From Scandinavium vulneris_A (GTDB lineage Bacteria; Pseudomonadota; Gammaproteobacteria; Enterobacterales; Enterobacteriaceae), in assembly GCA_046518185.1 (NCBI GenBank), contig JBKGRZ010000001.1, forward strand, positions 682,001-746,000: a DNA stretch of 64,000 nucleotides, read 5' to 3'. Shown here one piece after another: positions 25,835-32,706 of this stretch (its first letter is position 1; each line of letters opens with the position of its first letter). A program made the position numbers and the translations under genes. The notes beneath the pieces are model-generated. The model did no database searches. It saw nothing but the letters and a program-made list of their open reading frames with translations, and was not told the DNA's origin.

Positions 25835-25862
25835 AGCCTGGATAATATCCGGGCTTTTTTAT
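25835..25862 (+). terminator. Terminator of the oxidoreductase gene
   Basis: AGCCTGGAT (25835-25843) and ATCCGGGCT (25847-25855), with a 3-nt loop and one G-T pair, are followed by TTTTTT. It begins 35 nt after the stop. Confidence 0.85.
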
Positions 25863-26033
25863 CATCCTTAGTTTCTAACCGATAACCGTGGTACTGACAT
25901 CCAACGTATTGACTTCGATATTCTCCTCTTCAAATTAATGTCTGCTCTTCGCTCACAGCGGACCCCACGGTCCTTAACGCACTTCCGTTTCGTGGCATAA
26001 ACGAAAGTTGGACTGCCGGAGATTCTCTGATAG
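25863..26033. other. Gene-free degraded segment
   Basis: About 170 bp between the terminator and the integrase stub. No frame on either strand shows recognisable protein sequence. A 67-codon minus-strand open frame exists but lacks a start signal. It is probably scar DNA from loss of most of a mobile element. Confidence 0.45.
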
Positions 26034-26156
26034 TGGATCGGTAGTTTTGCAGGGGATGATAACGCTGACATTAAGATGGTAATGGGGTACGCTCAATTTG
26101 CACCGGATCGTCTCAACGAAGCCATCCACGTGGCCCCTCTTAACAACATGGATTGA
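26034..26156 (+). pseudogene. C-terminal remnant of a phage-type tyrosine integrase
   Basis: The frame ending in TGA at 26154-26156 reads NADIKMVMGYAQFAPDRLN and then EAIHVAPLNN. This matches the very C-terminal end of P4/phage-type integrases, where the motif GHSDIKMTMRYAHFAPDHL carries the catalytic tyrosine (here the Y of GYAQFAP). An in-frame TAG at 26031-26033 blocks it upstream and the catalytic R-H-R core is missing. It is a stub of about 40 codons, direct evidence of a former mobile element. Confidence 0.7.
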
Positions 26157-26164
26157 ATGACGTT

Positions 26165-26740
26165 ATGGAAAATAATTACAAACATGACCTTCACGAAATT
26201 CTTTGTTTGAAAACGATTGGTGAATCTTTCGAGGCTTATCGTGTCGATGATTATGACAAGATGATCATGGAGTGGGCAGAAAGAGAGCTACTCTCGGGCA
26301 ATAATTCTGAATCATTGTTAATTTTAGCCTCCCTCAATTTAGATAAACGTCCTGATTCAGATGAAATTGAGCGCTACCTTTATGTATATATGTTTGAACA
26401 AAACATCGTTATGCCCAGCATCAACGCTAGTGCAATGACGTGGCTAAGGATCAAAGCCTGGTATATTATGCATGCCAAGACTTCCAAAGAATTAGAGTTA
26501 CGGCTGCATCAAATCCCTGCATTTCACTCATCTCCGGGTTCTCGTATCCTCAGCAACATCTGCTGGCAGTTTTACCGCATATACGATGATCTCTATGATG
26601 ATTGGGGGCCTGGATATCCCTCTAAGGCCTCAGCGATGAAGGAGGCAGACATTATTGATTTTGTGAAATGCCGCGTGAAGCCCTTCTATCGTATTCTCTG
26701 CAGTTCTGATTGGGCATGGGTTTTGGCCCATGTCGCATAG
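26165..26740 (+). CDS. Unknown AT-rich protein, 191 aa, next to the integrase stub
   Basis: I do not recognise this protein. It has 191 residues and no signal peptide or clear membrane segment. It is rich in Trp, Tyr and acidic residues, with segments YDKMIMEWAERELLSGN near residue 30 and WQFYRIYDDLYDDWGPGYP near residue 138. It looks helical and soluble. Base composition is markedly more AT-rich than the core genes and rare codons such as TTA and ATA are common, so it was probably acquired. ATG 26165 starts 9 nt after the integrase stub stop; TTG 26153 is an alternative. No clear ribosome-binding site. The size and style resemble small immunity or anti-phage cargo proteins, but this is only an impression. 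Confidence 0.6.
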   Translation: MENNYKHDLHEILCLKTIGESFEAYRVDDYDKMIMEWAERELLSGNNSESLLILASLNLDKRPDSDEIERYLYVYMFEQNIVMPSINASAMTWLRIKAWYIMHAKTSKELELRLHQIPAFHSSPGSRILSNICWQFYRIYDDLYDDWGPGYPSKASAMKEADIIDFVKCRVKPFYRILCSSDWAWVLAHVA

Positions 26741-26946
26741 ACAATCTAGTGGCAGCAGACTGGCCTAATGCCACTAGTGTAGCCCACGACTATGTTTGAA
26801 AAGTGCCCCAGAGGCCAGAATAATTTTGTACTTCCGCTCCTCGCTCATACCAGCCCCCACCCCACCCCTACAACCTCCGGAAACACACTTGTTCACCTAC
26901 CCCCATCGCAGTATTCTCGCCCGGCACCTGCAAAATCAGGTGCCTG

Positions 26947-26956
26947 GATTAGCCTC
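26947..26956 (+). repeat. seqA-like repeat (GATTAGCCTC)
   Basis: First copy of a 10-bp direct repeat whose core TTAGCCT is the exact reverse complement of AGGCTAA at 27082-27088. The second copy is at 27113-27122. Confidence 0.6.
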
Positions 26957-26983
26957 CTGATTTACACTCACCGACGACTCAAT

Positions 26984-27003
26984 GGCGCGTTAGCGCCTTT
27001 TTT
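26984..27003 (+). terminator. Early terminator in the P4-like leader
   Basis: GGCGC-GTTA-GCGCC (26984-26997) followed by six T residues. It sits between the two GATTAGCCTC repeats, where P4 leader transcripts terminate in the immune state. Confidence 0.8.
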
Positions 27004-27008
27004 GTGTC

Positions 27009-27212
27009 GTGCGCACGGCTACACCCCAATGGTGGGCCGGGCAGGGGCGTCGCAAGACGCGCTGGATCGGTGAGACCAGTAAGGCTAACCCTGTTCGGTC
27101 CGCCACCCGTGAGATTAGCCTCTCCGCTGGCGGTCATAAAATCTCTCACCGGAGTTTGTTTTATGACGACTATCCTTTCCCCCGACTGCGATTTACTGAC
27201 ACTCCCTTTTAG
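27009..27212 (+). CDS. Icd/Ash-like small protein (doubtful)
   Basis: A 67-codon frame from GTG 27009 containing PQWWAGQGRRKTRWIGE. This resembles small proteins annotated as Icd-like or Ash-family in P4-like prophages, whose frames overlap the CI RNA region. It overlaps the start of the 147-aa gene by 50 nt. The coding assignment is uncertain because the same bases carry the RNA immunity signals. Confidence 0.35.
   Translation: MRTATPQWWAGQGRRKTRWIGETSKANPVRSATREISLSAGGHKISHRSLFYDDYPFPRLRFTDTPF
27060..27110 (+). ncRNA. Candidate CI-like immunity RNA core
   Basis: A stem closed by GACC (27073-27076) and GGTC (27097-27100) exposes AGTAAGGCTAACCCTGTT. The AGGCTAA heptamer in the loop is complementary to both flanking TTAGCCT repeats. 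RNA ends cannot be defined from sequence alone. Confidence 0.4.
27113..27122 (+). repeat. seqC-like repeat (GATTAGCCTC)
   Basis: Second copy of the 10-bp repeat, 41 nt before the ATG of the downstream gene and just upstream of its ribosome-binding site. Confidence 0.6.
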
Positions 27213-27606
27213 CGCCTCATCAGATTTTCTCGATCTGGCCGAATGCTGTGACCGTTTTGCTGAAACCCTGGTTGAATGTGGCAGTGACGAAGGCGTTTAT
27301 AAGCTGGCGCTGTTAGGTCGCCTCGGCGCCTGTCTGGCTTTGCTGGCCCCGACGCTGAACGACCCTATTCCGCCGCATCTGGTTGATCGTCTGACCGTCG
27401 ATAAATTCCCTGAGCCAGAATCCTATTTCGACCCGGATCACACTGCGCTGTGCGAGTATTGCCAGGCACTGACGCAGCTGCTGTGTCAGCAAACCTTGCC
27501 CCCTGAAATGGAGGTCACGCTCCGCGGCTTATTGTGTGAGCTGGTGTGGATGTTCGCGGCAGATATGAAAGCGCCGCGTTGGGAGCGTCAGTCAGCAGAC
27601 CACTGA
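27163..27606 (+). CDS. P4-like satellite early protein of unknown function
   Basis: A 147-residue acidic protein beginning MTTILSPDCDLLTLPFSAS, then helical segments (LDLAECCDRFAETLVECGSD, CEYCQALTQLLCQ) and a Cys-rich composition (8 Cys). It resembles proteins encoded directly after the immunity leader in P4-like elements of Enterobacteriaceae, but I cannot name a function. GGAG lies 8 nt before ATG 27163. Unlike orf191 its base composition is core-like. A hairpin follows the stop and then xthA, so the rest of the satellite (primase, psu, delta, sid) is gone. Confidence 0.65.
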   Translation: MTTILSPDCDLLTLPFSASSDFLDLAECCDRFAETLVECGSDEGVYKLALLGRLGACLALLAPTLNDPIPPHLVDRLTVDKFPEPESYFDPDHTALCEYCQALTQLLCQQTLPPEMEVTLRGLLCELVWMFAADMKAPRWERQSADH

Positions 27607-27620
27607 TTGAATAACGTCGT

Positions 27621-27663
27621 GGTTGTGCCAGCGCATCGGGTTGGCACAACCCTGTTCGTTTTT
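27621..27663 (+). terminator. Hairpin after the P4-like gene
   Basis: GGTTGTGCCA (27621-27630) and TGGCACAACC (27642-27651) make a 10-bp stem; CTGTTCGTTTTT follows. It ends the accessory island about 70 nt before xthA. Confidence 0.65.
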
Positions 27664-27733
27664 ATCTGCCTGACCGACGTCTGAAATTCTGCTAACATCC
27701 GTGCATCATTCACCTTGCACAGTGGCAGCGACT

Positions 27734-28540
27734 ATGAAATTTGTTTCATTTAATATCAACGGCCTGCGCGCCCGCCCACATCAACTGGAAGCCATCGTCG
27801 AAAAGCATCAGCCGGACGTGATTGGCTTACAGGAAACCAAAGTTCACGACGATATGTTCCCGCTAGAGGATGTCGCGAAGCTCGGTTACAACGTGTTTTA
27901 CCACGGGCAGAAAGGCCACTACGGCGTGGCGCTGCTCACCAAAGAGACGCCGATTGCCGTGCGTCGTGGCTTCCCGGGCGATGATGAAGAGGCCCAGCGC
28001 CGTATCATCATGGCGGAGATCCCGTCTCCCTTCGGCAATTTGACGGTAATCAACGGTTACTTCCCGCAGGGTGAAAGCCGCGACCATCCAACCAAATTCC
28101 CGGCCAAAGAAGCGTTCTACCAGAACCTGCAAAACTACCTCACCAGCGAACTGAAAAAAGAAAATCCGGTGCTGGTGATGGGTGATGTGAATATCAGCCC
28201 GACGGATCTGGATATCGGCATTGGCGAAGACAGCCGCAAGCGCTGGCTGCGCACCGGCAAATGTTCGTTCCTGCCGGAAGAGCGCGAGTGGATGGATCGC
28301 CTGATGGGCTGGGGTCTGGTGGATACCTTCCGCCACGCCAACCCGGAAACCCAGGATCGCTTCTCGTGGTTTGACTACCGCTCGAAAGGCTTTGATGACA
28401 ACCGTGGCCTGCGCATTGACCTGCTGCTCGCCAGCCAGGGCCTGGCGCCGTACTGCATCGAAACCGGAATCGACTACGACATCCGCAGCATGGAAAAACC
28501 GTCCGATCACGCCCCGGTCTGGGCGACGTTTAAGGGCTGA
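27734..28540 (+). CDS. xthA: Exodeoxyribonuclease III
   Basis: The main AP endonuclease and 3'-5' exonuclease of base excision repair. At 268 residues it has exactly the E. coli length. Catalytic residues of the exonuclease III fold are visible: Glu34 in GLQETKVHD, Asp151 and Asn153 in VMGDVNISPTDLDI, and the Asp-His pair in KPSDHAPVWATF near residue 258. The frame is open 11 codons upstream, but ATG 27734 gives the family N-terminus MKFVSFNINGLRAR. Marks the return to the conserved backbone. Confidence 0.97.
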   Translation: MKFVSFNINGLRARPHQLEAIVEKHQPDVIGLQETKVHDDMFPLEDVAKLGYNVFYHGQKGHYGVALLTKETPIAVRRGFPGDDEEAQRRIIMAEIPSPFGNLTVINGYFPQGESRDHPTKFPAKEAFYQNLQNYLTSELKKENPVLVMGDVNISPTDLDIGIGEDSRKRWLRTGKCSFLPEEREWMDRLMGWGLVDTFRHANPETQDRFSWFDYRSKGFDDNRGLRIDLLLASQGLAPYCIETGIDYDIRSMEKPSDHAPVWATFKG

Positions 28541-28568
28541 GTCAGCGAAATAGTGATTACCCGTAAAA

Positions 28569-29243
28569 TTGAACACACCTAAAATAGTGCTGCTGGCGTT
28601 GCTGGCAGCCTGTATGGTCGCGGGGTTCGCGTTCCTCCCCCGCGACCTGCTCACCCTGAGCACGTTGCAACACGCCCATGCTGCCTCCGTTGACGGCTAT
28701 GTCCGGCATCCTCTGCTCGCCAGCCTGCTCTATTTTCTGGTGTACGTCCTGATTACCGCGCTTTCCATTCCCGGAGCCACCCTGTTAACGCTGCTTGGGG
28801 CCGCGGTGCTGCCCTTCTGGCTGGCGGTGCTGCTGGTGTCGTTCGCCTCAACTTTCGGCGCTCTGTTGGCGATGCTGGTCAGCCGTTATCTGCTGGCCGA
28901 TTGGGTCAGCCAGCGCTTTGCCCGCCAGATGGCGACCGTGAACGCCGGTATCGCCCGCGAAGGTGCGTTCTATCTGTTCGCCCTGCGCCTGATGCCGCTG
29001 CTGCCGTTTTTTGTGGTGAATCTGCTTGCAGGCATTACGCGCATCGGCATCTGGCGCTACTGGTGGGTGAGCCAGCTCGGGATGCTGCCCGCCACCCTGA
29101 TTTACCTCAATGCCGGGCGGCAGCTGAGTCAGCTACACTCCCTACAGGATATTCTCTCTCCGGGCATGCTGCTGGCACTCACCCTGATCGGCGTCCTGCC
29201 GCTGGTGTCACGCAGGCTGTTCGGCCGCTTTCTTCACCGTTAA
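28569..29243 (+). CDS. ydjZ: TVP38/TMEM64 (VTT domain) inner membrane protein YdjZ
   Basis: A 224-residue membrane protein of the VTT/DedA-related family, probably involved in lipid scrambling or envelope homeostasis; exact role unknown. About five hydrophobic segments. The VTT signature spans ALSIPGATLLTLLGAAVLPF and FASTFGALLAMLVSRYLLADW, then EGAFYLFALRLMPLLPFFVVN. It is closer to E. coli YdjZ than YdjX. The start is a TTG (28569) with a weak Shine-Dalgarno; ATG 28614 would cut into the first membrane segment. ydjX and ydjY, which precede it in K-12, are absent, and it lies 10 nt before ynjB. Confidence 0.85.
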   Translation: MNTPKIVLLALLAACMVAGFAFLPRDLLTLSTLQHAHAASVDGYVRHPLLASLLYFLVYVLITALSIPGATLLTLLGAAVLPFWLAVLLVSFASTFGALLAMLVSRYLLADWVSQRFARQMATVNAGIAREGAFYLFALRLMPLLPFFVVNLLAGITRIGIWRYWWVSQLGMLPATLIYLNAGRQLSQLHSLQDILSPGMLLALTLIGVLPLVSRRLFGRFLHR

Positions 29244-29253
29244 AGGAGTACGT

Positions 29254-30417
29254 ATGCGCCGTGTGCGTTATGGCATCTTATTGGCTGGATTACTGGCTAG
29301 CGCCCCGCTGCTGGCGAACACCTCGTGGCAGCAAACCGAAAGCGAGGCTCGCGGGCAAACCGTGTGGTTCAACGCCTGGGGCGGCGATCCGGCGGTGAAT
29401 CGCTATCTCGACTGGGTCAGCGGGGAGGTTAAACGCGACTACGACGTCACCCTCAAAATTGTCCATCTGGCTGATGCTGCCGATGCGGTGAAACGTATTC
29501 AGACCGAAGCCCGCGCCGGACGCCGCCAGGGCGGTTCGGTCGATTTACTGTGGGTCAACGGCGAGAACTTCCGCACCCTGAAGGAAGCGGGCCTGCTGCA
29601 AACCGGTTGGGCGCAGGCCCTGCCGAACTGGCGTTATGTCGACCTGCAAAAGCCGGTGCAGGAGGACTTTTCGATTCCGACCGATGGGGCGGAATCCCCG
29701 TGGGGCAGCGCCCAGTTAACCTTTATCGCCCGCCGGGAACAGACCCCGCAGCCTCCCGCCTCGCCAGCGGAACTGCTGGCATTTGCCACCGCCCATCCGG
29801 GGACGGTGACCTATCCGCGCCCGCCGGATTTCACCGCCACCGCCTTTCTGGAACAGCTGTTGCTGAACCTGACCCCGCAACCCGAAGCCTTAAAGCAGCC
29901 ACCGGATGCGCAGACCTTTGCTACCGTGACCGCGCCGCTGTGGGCGTATCTCGACCAACTGCACCCGCAGCTGTGGCGTAAAGGCAGCGATTTTCCGGCC
30001 TCTCCGGCACGGATGGACGCGATGCTGGCGAATGGCACCCTGCGCCTGTCGCTGACGTTCAACCCGATGCACGCCAGCCAGAAAGTCGCCAGCGGTGAAT
30101 TGCCGACAGACAGCTACAGCTTTGGCTTCCGCGCGGGCATGCTCGGCAACGTCCATTTTGTGACTATCCCGGCCAACGCCCGTTCGCTGGCCGGTGCGCA
30201 GGTGGTGGCGAATTTCCTGCTGTCGCCTGCCGCGCAGCGGCGCAAGGCTGACCCGGCGGTCTGGGGCGATCCGACGGTGCTCGACAAGACAAAATTACCT
30301 GAACCGTGGCCTGCCGCGTCCCTGCCGCAAACCACCCCGCCGGTGCTGGCGGAACCGCACGCGGCCTGGGTTAACGCTCTGGAGCAGGAATGGCTGCGCC
30401 GTTACGGTACGCACTGA
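29254..30417 (+). CDS. ynjB: ABC transporter periplasmic substrate-binding protein YnjB
   Basis: A 387-residue periplasmic binding protein with a signal peptide (MRRVRYGILLAGLLASAPLLA, cleavage about residue 22). It starts with an iron/thiamine-type fold segment TVWFNAWGGDPAVNRYLDWVS and belongs to the YnjBCD uptake system, whose substrate is unknown; YnjE downstream suggests a sulfur link. AAAGGAG precedes ATG 29254. Its end overlaps the ynjC start by 28 nt. Confidence 0.92.
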   Translation: MRRVRYGILLAGLLASAPLLANTSWQQTESEARGQTVWFNAWGGDPAVNRYLDWVSGEVKRDYDVTLKIVHLADAADAVKRIQTEARAGRRQGGSVDLLWVNGENFRTLKEAGLLQTGWAQALPNWRYVDLQKPVQEDFSIPTDGAESPWGSAQLTFIARREQTPQPPASPAELLAFATAHPGTVTYPRPPDFTATAFLEQLLLNLTPQPEALKQPPDAQTFATVTAPLWAYLDQLHPQLWRKGSDFPASPARMDAMLANGTLRLSLTFNPMHASQKVASGELPTDSYSFGFRAGMLGNVHFVTIPANARSLAGAQVVANFLLSPAAQRRKADPAVWGDPTVLDKTKLPEPWPAASLPQTTPPVLAEPHAAWVNALEQEWLRRYGTH

Positions 30418-31925
30418 CTGGCCTGCTGTGGGCGGCAATGGGGCTGATTTATCTCCCGCTGCTGCCCGCCGTCGTTCAGTTGCTGACCCCCGCGTTGACG
30501 GTTGCAAACTGGCAGGCGTTATTCGCCGACCCGCAGCTGCCGCAGGCCGCGCTGGCGACGCTGGTGTCCACGCTGCTGGCGGTGTCAGGTGCGCTGGGGA
30601 TCACCTGTGCGGTGGTCGCTGCCCTGTGGCCTTCGGTGGCCTGGCAACGGCTGGCCGGGCGTCTGCCGTTGCTGCTGGCCGTGCCGCATGTCGCCTTCGC
30701 CACCGCGGGGCTGCTGCTGTTTACCGAAGGCGGCTGGCTGTTTCATCAGTTCCCACAATTGACGCCGTTTATCGACCGCTATGGGATTGGCCTCGGCCTG
30801 ACGCTGGCGGTGAAAGAGAGCGTGTTTCTGCTGTGGGCGGTCTACGCCCTGCTCGGTGAGAAGCGGCTGGCAGAACAAAGCCTGACCTTACGCAGTCTGG
30901 GCTACGGGCGCTGGCAGTGCCTGGCATGGATTGTCCTGCCCCGACTGCTGCCGCAGCTGCGGATTGTGCTGCTGGCCACCGCGGCCTGGACGCTCTCAAC
31001 GGTTGATGTGGGGCTGATCCTCGGCCCGGGCAATCCGCCGACGCTGGCGGTGCTGGCCTGGCAGTGGCTGTCGCAGGGCGATGCCTTGCAGCAGGCGATG
31101 GGCTCGCTGGCGTGCCTTCTCCTGCTGGTCATGCTCGCGGGGCTGATGCTGGGGGCCGACCTAATCTGGCGCGGTTTTCGCGCAGGGGGGCCGAACGTGG
31201 ACGGCGTCCGACGCCCCGCTCCCGTGGCATTCCCGGGTAACGTGCTGGCCTGGCTGCTGCCGCTCAGCGGTGTAGTCTGCGTCGGAACGCTATTCCTGCT
31301 GGCAGACAGCAGCCTGGCAAACCCCGACAGCATCAACAATAGTCTGTGGCTGGCGCTCGGGTCATCGTTGTTGAGCGTCGCGCTGGGCCTGCTGTGGCTC
31401 GAGTTTGGCCCGCAGCGCTTCGGGGCGTGGATTTGGCTGCCGCTGGTGCTCCCCGCCCTGCCGCTCGCCGCCGGGCAATATCAGCTGGCGCTGCTAAGCT
31501 GGCAGGACGGGGAGTGGCTCACGGTATTGTGGGGCCATCTGCTGTGGGTGGTGCCGTGGACGCTGTTTATTCTGCGCCCCGCCTGGCGACGGCTTGACCC
31601 GCGTTTACTGACCGTTGCCCGCACGTTGGGCTGGGGGCGCGGGCGCTGTTTCTGGCAGCTGAAATGCCCCCTGCTGTTGCGCCCGATCCTGGCCGCGCTG
31701 GCGGTTGGGTTTTCGGTCAGCATCGCGCAATATTTGCCGACGCTGTGGCTCGGCAGTGGGCGCATCAACACCCTGACTACCGACGCGGTGGCGCTCAGCA
31801 GCGGGGGCAGTACGCCGATGCTTGCCACCCAGGCGCTGTGGCAACTGCTGCTGCCCGGCACTTTTTTCCTGCTGGTCGTCCTGCTGCTCAGGGCGCTCGG
31901 CCATTTTCGACAAGGACTCCGTTAA
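30390..31925 (+). CDS. ynjC: ABC transporter permease YnjC (fused double permease)
   Basis: A 511-residue inner-membrane protein with about 12 hydrophobic segments in two homologous halves, each with a binding-protein-dependent permease domain. EAA-like loops occur near residue 165 (TLRSLGYGRWQCLAWIVLPRL) and near residue 405 (VARTLGWGRGRCFWQLKCPLL); both contain the conserved glycine. Starts inside ynjB and its TAA overlaps the ynjD ATG by one base (TAATG), showing tight coupling. Confidence 0.92.
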   Translation: MAAPLRYALTGLLWAAMGLIYLPLLPAVVQLLTPALTVANWQALFADPQLPQAALATLVSTLLAVSGALGITCAVVAALWPSVAWQRLAGRLPLLLAVPHVAFATAGLLLFTEGGWLFHQFPQLTPFIDRYGIGLGLTLAVKESVFLLWAVYALLGEKRLAEQSLTLRSLGYGRWQCLAWIVLPRLLPQLRIVLLATAAWTLSTVDVGLILGPGNPPTLAVLAWQWLSQGDALQQAMGSLACLLLLVMLAGLMLGADLIWRGFRAGGPNVDGVRRPAPVAFPGNVLAWLLPLSGVVCVGTLFLLADSSLANPDSINNSLWLALGSSLLSVALGLLWLEFGPQRFGAWIWLPLVLPALPLAAGQYQLALLSWQDGEWLTVLWGHLLWVVPWTLFILRPAWRRLDPRLLTVARTLGWGRGRCFWQLKCPLLLRPILAALAVGFSVSIAQYLPTLWLGSGRINTLTTDAVALSSGGSTPMLATQALWQLLLPGTFFLLVVLLLRALGHFRQGLR

Positions 31926-32557
31926 TGCTCAACGTGGATGCGCTGACGCTCAAACTGCGAGGCCGGACGCTGCTCAACGGCGTGGATTTTCAGGCTGATA
32001 ACGGAGAGATCCTGACGCTGATGGGCGCCTCCGGCAGCGGGAAGTCGACGCTGCTGGCCTGGATGGCGGGCGCGCTGGACCAGACCTTTCAGGCCAGCGG
32101 CCAGCTGTGGCTGAACGAACGACGCTGCGACACCCTGCCGACCGAACGGCGGCGAATCGGCATTCTGTTCCAGGACGCGCTGCTGTTTGACCACTTTAGC
32201 GTTGGGCAAAATCTGCTGCTGGCCCTGCCCCGGGCGGTGCCGCGCGCTCGACGTCGCCCGGAGGTTGAAGCCGCGCTGGCAGAGGCCGGGCTGAGTGGAT
32301 TTTATGCGCGTGACCCGGCGACGCTCTCCGGCGGCCAACGGGCCCGGGTGGCGCTGTTACGCTCCCTGCTGGCACACCCGGACGCGCTGCTGCTCGACGA
32401 ACCGTTCAGCGGGCTGGATGCCACCCTGCGCGACAGTTTCCGTAGCTGGGTGTTTGCCGAAGTGCAGCGGCGCAATATTCCGGTGATTCTGGTCACTCAC
32501 GACGTGGCCGATATTCCGCCCGGTGGCCGCTGTCTGCGGCTTGAAAGCTGGAGCTAA
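31925..32557 (+). CDS. ynjD: ABC transporter ATP-binding protein YnjD
   Basis: A 210-residue ABC ATPase. Walker A is GASGSGKSTLLAWM (about residue 34), the Q-loop is GILFQDALLFDHFS, the signature is LSGGQRARVALLRSLLAHP, and Walker B is ALLLDEPFSGLDA with the H-loop VTHDVADIPP. Energises uptake through YnjBC. The open frame extends upstream into ynjC, but ATG 31925 matches the family start. Confidence 0.94.
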   Translation: MLNVDALTLKLRGRTLLNGVDFQADNGEILTLMGASGSGKSTLLAWMAGALDQTFQASGQLWLNERRCDTLPTERRRIGILFQDALLFDHFSVGQNLLLALPRAVPRARRRPEVEAALAEAGLSGFYARDPATLSGGQRARVALLRSLLAHPDALLLDEPFSGLDATLRDSFRSWVFAEVQRRNIPVILVTHDVADIPPGGRCLRLESWS

Positions 32558-32598
32558 GCTGCGCCAGCGCAAGGATTTTCCTAAATCGGGAGTTCAAA

Positions 32599-32706
32599 AT
32601 GTCGCTTCAATTTTCCTCTGACGGGCAATTCGATGAAACGTGTTTCTCAACTGACCGCGCTGGCCCTGCTGATCGGGCTTTCCTCCTCGGCTACCTTCGC
32701 CGCTGA
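32599..32706 (+). other. Overlapping short ORF at the ynjE start
   Basis: ATG 32599 has GGGAG 6 nt upstream and opens a 35-codon frame that runs over the ynjE start codon and stops at 32704-32706. ynjE itself has no obvious Shine-Dalgarno. The short ORF could couple translation into ynjE, or it could be chance. Confidence 0.35.

Larger units (their letters stand above)
26741..27162 (+). other. P4-type immunity leader (putative)
   Basis: A 422-bp leader before the 147-aa gene. In order: a strong hairpin GGCACCTG-CAAAAT-CAGGTGCC (26923-26944); the sequence GATTAGCCTC (26947-26956); an early terminator (26984-27003); a loop-presented AGGCTAA (27082-27088) closed by GACC/GGTC (27073-27076 and 27097-27100); and a second GATTAGCCTC (27113-27122). 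This is the arrangement of phage P4 immunity, where seqA and seqC in the leader pair with seqB of the CI RNA to cause early termination. Assignment rests on recalled P4 architecture. Confidence 0.5.

Noticed and set aside
25868..26071. 67-codon minus-strand frame near the integrase stub
   Set aside because: Antisense to the stub, no start signal, no protein-like composition; scar DNA is more likely.
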